From positions 372,001 through 436,000 of the forward strand of contig JACKKX010000001.1 in NCBI GenBank assembly GCA_024236215.1: a stretch of 64,000 bases of DNA, written 5' to 3'. Position numbers and translations under genes: made by a program. The notes below the pieces were generated by a model that made no database searches, was not told the DNA's origin, and saw nothing but the letters and a program-made list of their open reading frames with translations. Below, piece by piece: positions 19,432 to 27,244 of the stretch (the first letter of the stretch is position 1; each line of letters opens with the position of its first letter). Source of the stretch: Novosphingobium sp. GTDB taxonomy: Bacteria; Pseudomonadota; Alphaproteobacteria; Sphingomonadales; Sphingomonadaceae.

Positions 19432-21015
19432 TCAGAACGCCAGCGCCATCGCACGCTTGACGCCCGGCAGGGCCTTGGCCTTTTCAAGCACAGCCGCGGG
19501 CAAGGCGCTGTCGAGCGAAAGCAGCAGCACTGCCTCCCCGCCCGCATCGCGGCGGCCGAGGTTGAAGGTGCCGATGTTGATCGCGTTTTCGCCCAGCAGG
19601 GTGCCGATCCGGCCGATGAAGCCGGGGGCGTCCTCGTTGACGATATACATCATGTGCCCGGCGAGTTCCGCCTCGACCTTGATCCCGAACAGTTCGACCA
19701 GCCGCGGCTCGCGGTTGGAGAACAGCGTGCCCGCAACCGAGCGCTCGCCCGCATCGGTCTTGACCGAAACGCGGATCAGCGTGTGATAATCGCCTTCCTT
19801 CTCGGTCTTGACCTCGCGCACCTCGATCCCGCGTTCCTTGGCGAGGAACGGCGCGTTGACCATGTTGACCGTGGCCGACTGCACCCGCAGGAAGCCGCAC
19901 AGCACGGCGGCCACGATCGGCTTGATATTTAGCTCGGCCGCGGCGCCCTCGGCATGGATCGAGACGCGCGGGATCGATCCGGTGGTGAGCTGGCCCACCA
20001 GGCTGCCGAGCTGTTCGGCCAGCGCCATGTAAGGCCGCAGCTTGGGCGCTTCCTCGGCCGAGAGCGAGGGCATGTTGAGCGCGTTGGTAACCCCGCCGTT
20101 GACGAGATAGTCGGCCATCTGCTCGGCCACCTGCAACGCGACGTTGACCTGCGCCTCGTTGGTGCTGGCACCCAGGTGCGGGGTGCAGATGAAGTTGGGA
20201 GTGCCAAACAGCGGCGAATCCTTAGCCGGTTCGGTCTGGAACACGTCGAGCGCGGCCCCGGCGACGTGGCCCGCGTCCATCGCTTCCTTGAGCGCCGCCT
20301 CGTCGATCAGCCCGCCGCGAGCGCAATTGATGATCCGCACGCCCTTTCTGGTCTTGGCGAGATTTTCCTTCGAGAGGATACCCCGGGTCTGGTCGGTCAG
20401 CGGCGTGTGCAGCGTAATGAAGTCTGCCTTGGCCAGCAGGGTATCGAGATCGACCTTTTCCACGCCCACTTCCACTGCACGTTCGGGGGTCAGGAAGGGA
20501 TCGAAGGCTACGACCTTCATCTTCAGGCCAAGCGCGCGGCTGGCAACGATCGAGCCGATATTGCCCGCGCCGATCAGGCCCAGGGTCTTGCCGGTCACCT
20601 CGACCCCCATGAAATCGTTCTTGGGCCACTTGCCGGCCTGGGTTTGGGCATTGGCCTCGGGGATCTGGCGGGCAAGCGCGAACATCAGCGCGATGGCGTG
20701 TTCGGCGGTGGTGATCGAATTGCCGAACGGGGTGTTCATCACCACCACGCCTTGCGCCGAGGCAGCTGGGATATCGACATTGTCGACCCCGATCCCGGCG
20801 CGGCCAATCACCTTCAGATTTTTCGCGGCAGCAAGGATTTCTTTGGTCACCTTGGTCGAGCTGCGGATCGCAAGGCCATCGTAATCGCCGATCCGGGCGA
20901 TCAGCTGCTCGGGGGTTTCGCCGGTGATGACATCCACATCGCAGCCGCGCTCTTCAAAGATCTTGGCGGCGTTGGGGTCCATCTTGTCGGAAATCAGTAC
21001 GCGGGGCTTGGTCAT
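19432..21015 (-). CDS. serA: D-3-phosphoglycerate dehydrogenase (long form)
   Basis: First step of the phosphorylated serine pathway, oxidising 3-phosphoglycerate with NAD. The 527-residue length fits the long form. It has the NAD loop GLIGAGNIGSIVASRA, the catalytic region NCARGGLIDEAAL and TPHLGAST, an intervening domain, and a C-terminal ACT domain (about 455-527, MMYIVNEDAPGFIGRIGTLL) that usually binds serine. The start is the ATG at 21015; an in-frame TTG lies 12 bases upstream. It is read after serC, separated by a palindromic repeat region. Confidence 0.97.
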   Translation of the reverse strand: MTKPRVLISDKMDPNAAKIFEERGCDVDVITGETPEQLIARIGDYDGLAIRSSTKVTKEILAAAKNLKVIGRAGIGVDNVDIPAASAQGVVVMNTPFGNSITTAEHAIALMFALARQIPEANAQTQAGKWPKNDFMGVEVTGKTLGLIGAGNIGSIVASRALGLKMKVVAFDPFLTPERAVEVGVEKVDLDTLLAKADFITLHTPLTDQTRGILSKENLAKTRKGVRIINCARGGLIDEAALKEAMDAGHVAGAALDVFQTEPAKDSPLFGTPNFICTPHLGASTNEAQVNVALQVAEQMADYLVNGGVTNALNMPSLSAEEAPKLRPYMALAEQLGSLVGQLTTGSIPRVSIHAEGAAAELNIKPIVAAVLCGFLRVQSATVNMVNAPFLAKERGIEVREVKTEKEGDYHTLIRVSVKTDAGERSVAGTLFSNREPRLVELFGIKVEAELAGHMMYIVNEDAPGFIGRIGTLLGENAINIGTFNLGRRDAGGEAVLLLSLDSALPAAVLEKAKALPGVKRAMALAF

Positions 21016-21036
21016 AACATTATCCAATCACAACAT

Positions 21037-21127
21037 CGTCATGCTGAACTTGTTTCAGCATCCATCGCGCCTGTGAGAGCGATGGTCTGGGCGGAGAAAT
21101 GGACCCTGAAACATGTTCAGGGTGACG
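21037..21127. repeat. Nested palindromic repeat element between serC and serA
   Basis: Two 29-bp arms at 21037-21065 and 21099-21127 are imperfect inverted copies of each other. Each arm is itself a hairpin: TGCTGAA pairs with TTCAGCA in the left arm, CCCTGAA with TTTCAGGG in the right. The two-base differences between arms fall on both sides of each hairpin, so pairing is kept. A third hairpin (CCATCGC/GCGATGG) sits between them near 21062-21084. This looks like a dispersed REP-like element of the kind common in alphaproteobacteria, sitting within the presumed serCA transcript. Confidence 0.75.
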
Positions 21128-21143
21128 GTTTCCTTAGTCGAAG

Positions 21144-22271
21144 TCAGGCTGCCTTGGTCGCGGCATAGGCCCAGTCGAGCCAGGGGCCGAGCGCCTCCAC
21201 ATCGGCGGCCTCCACGGTGGCGCCGCACCAGATCCGAAGCCCCGGCGGGGCATCGCGATAGCCCGCGATGTCAAAGGCCGCGCCCTCCTTCTCAAGCAGA
21301 CCGGTCATCGCCTTGATGAAATCGGCGTCGGCACCCTCGACCGAAAGGCAGACCGAGGTCTTGGAGCGAATCCCGTGATCGACCGCCAGGTGGCTGAGCC
21401 AGTCACGCTCGGCAACGATCTTGCTGAGCGCATCAGCATTGGCGGTGCAGCGCGCCTTCAGCCCTTCGAGTCCGCCCTCCGATCTGGCCCATTCGAGCGC
21501 GAAGATCGCATCTTCGACCGCCAGCATCGAGGGGGTGTTGATCGTTTCGCCCTTGAACACGCCTTCGGCCAGCTTGCCCTTGGAAACGAGGCGGAACACC
21601 TTGGGCAGCGGCCATGCCGGAGTATGGCTTTCGAGCCGCTCGACCGCGCGCGGGCCGAGGATCAGCACTCCGTGGCCGCCTTCGCCGCCCAGCACCTTCT
21701 GCCACGAGAAGGTGGCGACGTCGATCTTGTCCCACGGAATGTCATAAGCGAAGACCGCGCTGGTCGCGTCGGCGAAGGTCAGGCCTTCGCGGGTCTCGGG
21801 AATCCACTCGCCATCGGGTACGCGCACGCCGCTGGTGGTGCCGTTCCAGGTGAACAGTACGTCATCGGCAAAGTCGACCTTGGAAAGATCGGGCAGCTGG
21901 CCGTAATCGGCCCGGTGCAGCTTGGGTTCCAGCCTGAGCTGCTTGACCGCGTCGGTCACCCAGCCCTCGCCAAAGCTTTCCCAGGCCAGCATCGAGACGC
22001 CGCGCGCGCCGAGCATAGTCCACATCGCCATTTCGAAGGCGCCGGTGTCGCTGCCGGGGACAATCCCGATCCGGTGCGTATCGGGCAGACCCAGTACCTC
22101 GCGCATCAGTTCGATGCAGTACTGCAGCCGCGCCTTGCCGATCTTCGCGCGGTGCGAACGGCCCAGCGAGGCGGTGTCGAGTTTGGCGGGGGAATATCCG
22201 GGCGGCTTGGCGCAGGGACCGGAAGAAAAGAACGGGCGCGCGGGTTTGCGCACCGGAATCGTAGCAGTCAT
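21144..22271 (-). CDS. serC: Phosphoserine aminotransferase
   Basis: Second step of serine synthesis: transfers the amino group from glutamate to 3-phosphohydroxypyruvate with PLP; also used in PLP biosynthesis in many bacteria. The 375-residue protein belongs to the alphaproteobacterial SerC group. Features are FFSSGPCAKPPGY at the N-terminus, GSDTGAFEMAMW near the phosphate site, and the PLP lysine in FSWQKVLGGEGGHG. It is the first gene of a serC-serA-hisZ run. Its ribosome site lies inside a predicted hairpin (see the leader entry). Confidence 0.96.
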   Translation of the reverse strand: MTATIPVRKPARPFFSSGPCAKPPGYSPAKLDTASLGRSHRAKIGKARLQYCIELMREVLGLPDTHRIGIVPGSDTGAFEMAMWTMLGARGVSMLAWESFGEGWVTDAVKQLRLEPKLHRADYGQLPDLSKVDFADDVLFTWNGTTSGVRVPDGEWIPETREGLTFADATSAVFAYDIPWDKIDVATFSWQKVLGGEGGHGVLILGPRAVERLESHTPAWPLPKVFRLVSKGKLAEGVFKGETINTPSMLAVEDAIFALEWARSEGGLEGLKARCTANADALSKIVAERDWLSHLAVDHGIRSKTSVCLSVEGADADFIKAMTGLLEKEGAAFDIAGYRDAPPGLRIWCGATVEAADVEALGPWLDWAYAATKAA

Positions 22272-22325
22272 GTCTGACTCTCCTTACAGAGAGCACGCGC
22301 GGCGTTGGGACCGCGTGGCCCGCAG
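22272..22325 (-). promoter_or_regulatory. Candidate structured serC leader RNA
   Basis: Immediately before the serC ATG the transcript can form CUCUC/GAGAG (forward 22278-22293) with the Shine-Dalgarno GGAG inside the stem, and upstream a GC-rich hairpin around CACGCGG and CCGCG (about 22297-22317). A serC motif RNA is known upstream of serC in Alphaproteobacteria. The position and the sequestered ribosome site fit, but I could not run a covariance model, so the match is tentative. Confidence 0.5.
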
Positions 22326-22328
22326 CCG

Positions 22329-22356
22329 CACTTAGTGGCGCGCGGCGCACTGTCAA
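22329..22356 (-). promoter_or_regulatory. Possible serC promoter
   Basis: On the minus strand TTGACA (forward 22351-22356) is a perfect -35 hexamer, followed after 16 bases by TAAGTG (22329-22334), a weak -10. Transcription would begin about 50 bases before the serC start and include the hairpin leader. Confidence 0.4.
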
Positions 22357-22434
22357 GCACGGGCTTGGCCTTACCCCCGTGTTAACCATGCCGCGCAAGA
22401 CTTTCCTGACCATGTACATGGCACTTTTCCGCCC

Positions 22435-23097
22435 ATGCGTGCGCCGCTGCTCATCCTGCCTCTGCTCGCCTTTACCGCCGCATGCGGAGCCATCCCCGAT
22501 GCCCGCGCTCCGCAAAAGGCCGTGGTCTCCCGCTCAACCCTGACCTATTCGCCCCGGCCCGAGACGCGCCAATGTCTGGCGCAGCTTTCGACCAGCCGGG
22601 CCGCCTTCACCCCGCTGCCCGATCAGTATTACGGCGCAGGCTGTTCGACACTGGGCACGGTCCGGCTTTCCAGCCTGAAAAGCGACGATGCCAGCCTGGC
22701 GCTGTCCAATCTCGGCCCTGTTACCTGCCCGCTCGCCGAAACGCTGGCCGGCTGGGCCCGCTATGGGGTTGATCGTGCAGCACAGCAGATTCTCGGCAGC
22801 GCGCTGGTTAGGATCGAGACGATGGGCAGCTACAACTGCCGGACCATTGCCGGGTCGGACCGGATGAGCGCGCACGCCACCGCCAACGCGATCGACGTAT
22901 CGGCCTTCGTTCTGGCCGACGGGCGGCGGATCTCCATCCGCGGCTGGAAAGAAGGCACCCCGGCCGAGCGCCGCTTTCTTGCAACGATCCACACCAGCGC
23001 CTGCAAACGCTTCGGCACCGTGCTCGGCCCGGCCTACAACGCCGCGCACAAGGATCACCTCCACCTGGAAATGAGCGGCAGGGCGTTCTGCCGCTAA
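22435..23097 (+). CDS. Extensin-like lipoprotein (LAS/VanY-like peptidase fold)
   Basis: A 220-residue exported protein of the extensin-like C-terminal family. The signal ends in the lipobox FTAAC. The conserved core has two cysteines around the helix PVTCPLAETL, then SYNCRT, HATANAIDVSAF and a terminal HKDHLHLEM. The spaced His/Asp/His pattern matches the zinc site of LAS-type D-Ala-D-Ala peptidases, so a cell-wall role is likely, but activity has not been established for this group as far as I know. It reads away from serC. Confidence 0.82.
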   Translation: MRAPLLILPLLAFTAACGAIPDARAPQKAVVSRSTLTYSPRPETRQCLAQLSTSRAAFTPLPDQYYGAGCSTLGTVRLSSLKSDDASLALSNLGPVTCPLAETLAGWARYGVDRAAQQILGSALVRIETMGSYNCRTIAGSDRMSAHATANAIDVSAFVLADGRRISIRGWKEGTPAERRFLATIHTSACKRFGTVLGPAYNAAHKDHLHLEMSGRAFCR

Positions 23098-23101
23098 CGC
23101 C

Positions 23102-23845
23102 TCATCGGTTCCTGAAGCTGTAGTCCGGCAAACTCTCAAAAGCCAGTTTCAGCGCCTCGCTCCAGCCAGCCGAGATCGCGCGATAATAGGGATCCTCGGC
23201 CTCGATCCGGCACTGGTGCGCGGGTTCGAAGCGGTCGCGTTCGATCACCATCAGATCGAGCGGCATGCCCACCGAGAGGTTGGCCTTGAGGGTCGAATCA
23301 AAGCTGACCATCAGCAGCTTGACCGCGTCCTCGAAGCTCATGTCGCTGCTGTACCCGCGGATCAGGATCGGGCGTCCGTACTTGGTTTCACCGATCTGGA
23401 AAAAGGGTGTGTCGAAGCTGGCCTCGATGAAATTGCCTTCCGGGTAGATCAGGAACAGCCTTGGCTCCATTCCCCGGATCTGCCCCGCGACGATCATCGA
23501 GGCGGTGAAGGTGCCCGATGCCTCCTGGCCGTTTTCCTTGTCGGTCGCGATGATCGTCTCGCGCAGTAGCCGGCCGACGATGCTCGCCACCTGGAACATG
23601 GTTGGTGCTTCGAGCAGGCTGTTGTGGCGCTCTTCGGGGGCCTTGTTGCGCTCTTCAAGCTGGCTCACCACGCCCTGGGTGGTGGCAAGGTTGCCGGCGG
23701 TCAGCACCGCGATGATCCGTTCGCCCGGAACCTCCCAGTGGTGAAGTTTGCGGAATGTGGAAATGTTGTCGACGCCGGAATTGGTGCGCGTATCCCCCAT
23801 CAGGACCATGCCCTTGTCGAGCATCATGCCAACGCAATAGGTCAA
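23102..23845 (-). CDS. Anbu proteasome-like protease
   Basis: A 247-residue member of the Anbu (ancestral beta-unit) family related to HslV and proteasome beta subunits. Removal of the first methionine exposes Thr2 as the nucleophile (MTYCVGM). GDTRTNSGVDN supplies the conserved aspartate near residue 18, and FRKLHHW the lysine near 33. It is the last gene of a four-gene set with transglutaminase-like, alpha-E and ATP-grasp proteins, the conserved Anbu neighbourhood. Family members assemble into rings, but the natural substrate is not known. Confidence 0.92.
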   Translation of the reverse strand: MTYCVGMMLDKGMVLMGDTRTNSGVDNISTFRKLHHWEVPGERIIAVLTAGNLATTQGVVSQLEERNKAPEERHNSLLEAPTMFQVASIVGRLLRETIIATDKENGQEASGTFTASMIVAGQIRGMEPRLFLIYPEGNFIEASFDTPFFQIGETKYGRPILIRGYSSDMSFEDAVKLLMVSFDSTLKANLSVGMPLDLMVIERDRFEPAHQCRIEAEDPYYRAISAGWSEALKLAFESLPDYSFRNR

Positions 23846-23872
23846 AGCCGCCAGTCCCCTTTCGCGTCCGAC

Positions 23873-24688
23873 CTACTGATCTTGCGATTGCTGTTCAACC
23901 GCCAGGCGAACTTCGAGCAGGCTTTCCCCAGCTCCGTAGCTGAGCCCGGTAACGGGTGCGGCTTCCGCATAGTCGCATCCGGTGGCAACGCGGACATAGC
24001 GCTCATCCGGGCTGATCGCGTTCGAGACATCGAAGCCGACCCAGCCGAGATGATCGACATGCGCCTCGGCCCAGGCGTGTCCGGCCTCCTGCTCGATCCG
24101 CCCGTCGATCATCAGGTAGCCCGACACGTAGCGCGCCGGAATCCCCAGCGCGCGCGCCGCGCCGATGAACACGTGGGCATGATCCTGACACACGCCCATC
24201 CCCAAGGCGGCGGCCTCCTCACCCGAGGTGTGGACCTCGGTCTCGCCGGGGGCATAGCGGATGTTTTCGAGGACGAGCGCCGAGAGCCGGTGCAACTGCG
24301 CCAGCGCATCGCTGCGCGGGGCGTCGATCTGCGCCATGATCGCGCGGACCCGGGGGCCGGGTCTGGTCCGTGCGGTCTGGGCCAGAAAGGCCCAAAGCGG
24401 CATGTGTCCCGAATGCAGTCCGATCACACCGTGATTGTCCGCCGTGGCGACCAGTCCCTCACAATGGATCTCGACCGCGCTGGTCCCCGGTTCGACCGAG
24501 ACCAGTGTGGTGCGGTTGTGGTTGTGATCGTCGTATTCGACTTCCTTGACCGCACCAGTCAGATCCATCCGCCAATCAAGGACTTTTTGCCCCTGGGTGT
24601 TCTTGGGCGTCAGGCGCAGTCGCAGCAACCCGTGGGCAACGGGCTGCGAAAAGGCATAGCGGGTGGTGTGTCCAACCTTGAGTCGCAT
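23873..24688 (-). CDS. Transglutaminase-like cysteine protease of the Anbu cluster
   Basis: A 271-residue protein with an N-terminal beta domain (MRLKVGHTTRYAF, typical of this group) and a transglutaminase-like core. The papain-like triad is visible as Cys in GMGVCQDHAH, His in EAGHAWAEA and Asp in GFDVSNA. Relatives are thought to act as peptidases or amide hydrolases. Its ATG shares one base with the stop of the alpha-E gene upstream, and the Anbu gene follows after 27 bases, so the set is an operon. Confidence 0.9.
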   Translation of the reverse strand: MRLKVGHTTRYAFSQPVAHGLLRLRLTPKNTQGQKVLDWRMDLTGAVKEVEYDDHNHNRTTLVSVEPGTSAVEIHCEGLVATADNHGVIGLHSGHMPLWAFLAQTARTRPGPRVRAIMAQIDAPRSDALAQLHRLSALVLENIRYAPGETEVHTSGEEAAALGMGVCQDHAHVFIGAARALGIPARYVSGYLMIDGRIEQEAGHAWAEAHVDHLGWVGFDVSNAISPDERYVRVATGCDYAEAAPVTGLSYGAGESLLEVRLAVEQQSQDQ

Positions 24689-25635
24689 CAGGCGACAAAC
24701 CTGTAATCGGCTTCGATCGCCAGCGCGACCTGCTGGTTGGCGGCGATGAATTCGTGGATGAATTCGTGCAGCCCCGATTCGAAAATCTGATCGATCCCGG
24801 CTTCGTGGAACTGGGTGCCAAGCGCGCGCAGCAATTCGTGCGCCGAGGTTTCGTGCCCGTATTCATGCGCCAGCCCGCGCAGGTTGGAGCGCAGCTTGTC
24901 GATGCAGAAGGCCAGGCTGCGCGGAAAGCGCTGATCGAGCACCAGGAACTCGGCGATCCCGCGCGGGTCCATCGCCCCGGCGTTGAGCCAGCGATAGGCG
25001 CGCTCGCCCGAGACCGAGCGCAACACCGATTCCCACTGCACGTTGTCAAGGCTCGACCCCACCCAGGCGAGCGAGGGAAGCAGCACGTAATACTTCACGT
25101 CGAGGATCCGCGCGGTGTTGTCGCCGCGCTCGATGAAGGTGCCGATGCGGCTGAAATTGTGGATCTCGTTGCGCAGCATGGTGCCGTCCATCGCCCCGCG
25201 CACCATGGTCATCTGGCGGCGGATCGTCGCCAGCACCAGGCCCAGCGCGGCCTCACGCACCGGGCGGGCCAGCGCCTCGCGCAGGTGCATCCAGCTTTCG
25301 TTGACCGCCTCCCACACCTCGCGGGTCAGCGCGGTGCGCACCGCGCGGGCATTGGTGCGCGCCGCCTCGATCATCGCCAGGACCGAACCCGGGTTGGCCT
25401 TGTCGCGCAGCAGGAAGTTCCAGACCCGCTCGCCCGAATAGTCCGAGCCGTTGGCCGCCTCGAACCCGTGCGTGAAGCCGACCGTGGCGATCAGCGAGCG
25501 CCATTCGTCATGGCTGGCCTCGGCATCGCGGGTCAGGGCCATGCGGAACCCCGCTTCAAGCAGACGCGAGGTATTTTCCGCCCGTTCGAGATAGCGGGCC
25601 ATCCAGAACACCCCGTTGGCGGTCCTCCCCAGCAT
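24688..25635 (-). CDS. Alpha-E domain protein (DUF403) of the Anbu cluster
   Basis: A 315-residue, almost entirely alpha-helical protein that starts MLGRTANGVFWMARYLERAE, the hallmark N-terminus of the alpha-E family. The conserved RIGTFIERGDNTARILDVKYY is near the middle. It is always found with a circularly permuted ATP-grasp partner and is thought to work with it in forming amide bonds on an unknown substrate. The correct start is the ATG at 25635, which overlaps the ATP-grasp stop (TGATG); the frame stays open upstream but only as a shadow of that gene. Confidence 0.92.
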   Translation of the reverse strand: MLGRTANGVFWMARYLERAENTSRLLEAGFRMALTRDAEASHDEWRSLIATVGFTHGFEAANGSDYSGERVWNFLLRDKANPGSVLAMIEAARTNARAVRTALTREVWEAVNESWMHLREALARPVREAALGLVLATIRRQMTMVRGAMDGTMLRNEIHNFSRIGTFIERGDNTARILDVKYYVLLPSLAWVGSSLDNVQWESVLRSVSGERAYRWLNAGAMDPRGIAEFLVLDQRFPRSLAFCIDKLRSNLRGLAHEYGHETSAHELLRALGTQFHEAGIDQIFESGLHEFIHEFIAANQQVALAIEADYRFVA

Positions 25636-27062
25636 CAGTCCTCCAGCACCCAGGAGTCCTTGGTCCCGCCGCCCTGCGACGAATTGACCACCAGCGAGCC
25701 CTTCTTCAGCGCCACCCGGGTCAGCCCGCCCGGGGTGATCTCGATCCCCTTGGGGGAGACCAGAACGAAGGGACGCAGATCGACATGGCGCGGAGCCAGG
25801 CCCGCCCGGGTGAAGATCGGCACGGTCGAAAGCGCCAGGGTGGGCTGGGCAATGTAATTGTGAGGCTTGGCGCGCAGCTTCTGCGCGAAGGCGGAGATCT
25901 CTTTCTTCGAGCTGGTCGGCCCTATCAGCATGCCATAGCCGCCCGATCCGTGAACCTCTTTGACCACCAGCTCCGCCAGATTGTCGAGCACATAGGCCAG
26001 GCTGTCCGGCTCGGAGCAACGCCAGGTCGGCACGTTGGAAAGCAGCGGCTTTTCCCCGGTATAGAACTCCACGATCTCGGGCATGAAGGAATAGATCGCC
26101 TTGTCATCGGCGATGCCGGTGCCCGGCGCATTGGCGATTGTAATCCCCCCGGCGCGGTAGACATCCATGATTCCCGGCACCCCCAGCGCCGATGCCGGAT
26201 TGAAGCTCAGGGGATCGAGGTATTCATCGTCAACCCGCCGGTAGAGCACATCGATCGGCTGATAACCGCGGGTGGTGCGCATCGCCACGCGCCCGTCGAT
26301 TACCCGTAGATCCGATCCTTCGACCAGTTCCGCGCCCATCTGATCGGCAAGGAAGGCGTGCTCGAAATAGGCCGAATTGTAGATGCCCGGGGTCAGCACC
26401 GCGACCACCGGGCGCGACCCGGCGCAATCGGGCGCGCAGGCCGCTAGACTCTTGGCGAGGCGCCGCGGATAGTCCTGCACCGGGCGCACCGAAAGCTTGC
26501 TGAACAGCTCGGGGAACATCGCCATCATGGTTTCGCGATTCTCGAGCATGTAGGAAACGCCGCTGGGCGTGCGCGCATTGTCCTCGAGCACCATGAAGTC
26601 ATCTGGCCCGGTCCGTACCAGATCGATCCCGACGATGTGGGTATAGATCCCGCCCGGCGGAACCAGTCCGATCATCTGCGGCAGGAACGCATCGTTCTCA
26701 GCGATCAGGCGCAATGGCACCCGGCCGGCACGGATGATTTCCTGACGATGATAGATATCGTGCAGAAAGGCGTTGAGCGCGCGAACCCGCTGTTCGATCC
26801 CGCGCGACAGGCGGCGCCATTCGCGTGCGGTGACGATCCGTGGCACCATGTCGAAGGGGATCAGGCGCTCTTCCCCGGCATCGTCGCCATAGACGTTGAA
26901 GGTGATCCCGGTGCTGCGAAAGAAGCCCTCCGCCTCGGCGCCCTTGCGGCGCAGCAACGCCTGGTCCTGGGCTTCATACCACTCGCGGTAACCGCCATAG
27001 GCGGGGCGAACCGTCCCGTCCGGTGCGAACATCTCGTCAAATGACGAGCCCGCTTGAGTCAT
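25635..27062 (-). CDS. Circularly permuted ATP-grasp type 2 protein of the Anbu cluster
   Basis: First gene of the Anbu operon, 475 residues. It matches the circularly permuted ATP-grasp group (formerly DUF404/DUF407): LEDNARTPSGVSYMLENR, TPGIYNSAYFEHAFLADQMG, and the late glycine-rich VHGSGGYGMLIGP. Such proteins are expected to make amide or peptide bonds with ATP, and by comparative genomics were proposed to modify a peptide or protein together with alpha-E and transglutaminase partners. No small peptide substrate gene is seen in this cluster. It ends by overlapping the alpha-E gene. Confidence 0.92.
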   Translation of the reverse strand: MTQAGSSFDEMFAPDGTVRPAYGGYREWYEAQDQALLRRKGAEAEGFFRSTGITFNVYGDDAGEERLIPFDMVPRIVTAREWRRLSRGIEQRVRALNAFLHDIYHRQEIIRAGRVPLRLIAENDAFLPQMIGLVPPGGIYTHIVGIDLVRTGPDDFMVLEDNARTPSGVSYMLENRETMMAMFPELFSKLSVRPVQDYPRRLAKSLAACAPDCAGSRPVVAVLTPGIYNSAYFEHAFLADQMGAELVEGSDLRVIDGRVAMRTTRGYQPIDVLYRRVDDEYLDPLSFNPASALGVPGIMDVYRAGGITIANAPGTGIADDKAIYSFMPEIVEFYTGEKPLLSNVPTWRCSEPDSLAYVLDNLAELVVKEVHGSGGYGMLIGPTSSKKEISAFAQKLRAKPHNYIAQPTLALSTVPIFTRAGLAPRHVDLRPFVLVSPKGIEITPGGLTRVALKKGSLVVNSSQGGGTKDSWVLED

Positions 27063-27244
27063 GCCGTGCGTCCCATCCGAGGGTATGACTGCCCGATGTC
27101 AGCGCGGAGTCAAGCTTCTAATGCTGCATGTGCGAAGAATGCACGGTGATCGTGGTTAATTTACGCTTTATTCAGCACCGGCGGGTAGTTTGGCGGATCG
27201 TAACGACAAGGAATCCGTTCGGGGTTCCAAAGGGGAATCGGACA

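Noticed and set aside
22345-22370. A decayed copy of the GIY-YIG inverted repeat before serC (shares GTGCTTGACA)
   Set aside because: Only about ten bases match and the hairpin arms are missing; the match is better explained as a -35 promoter element.
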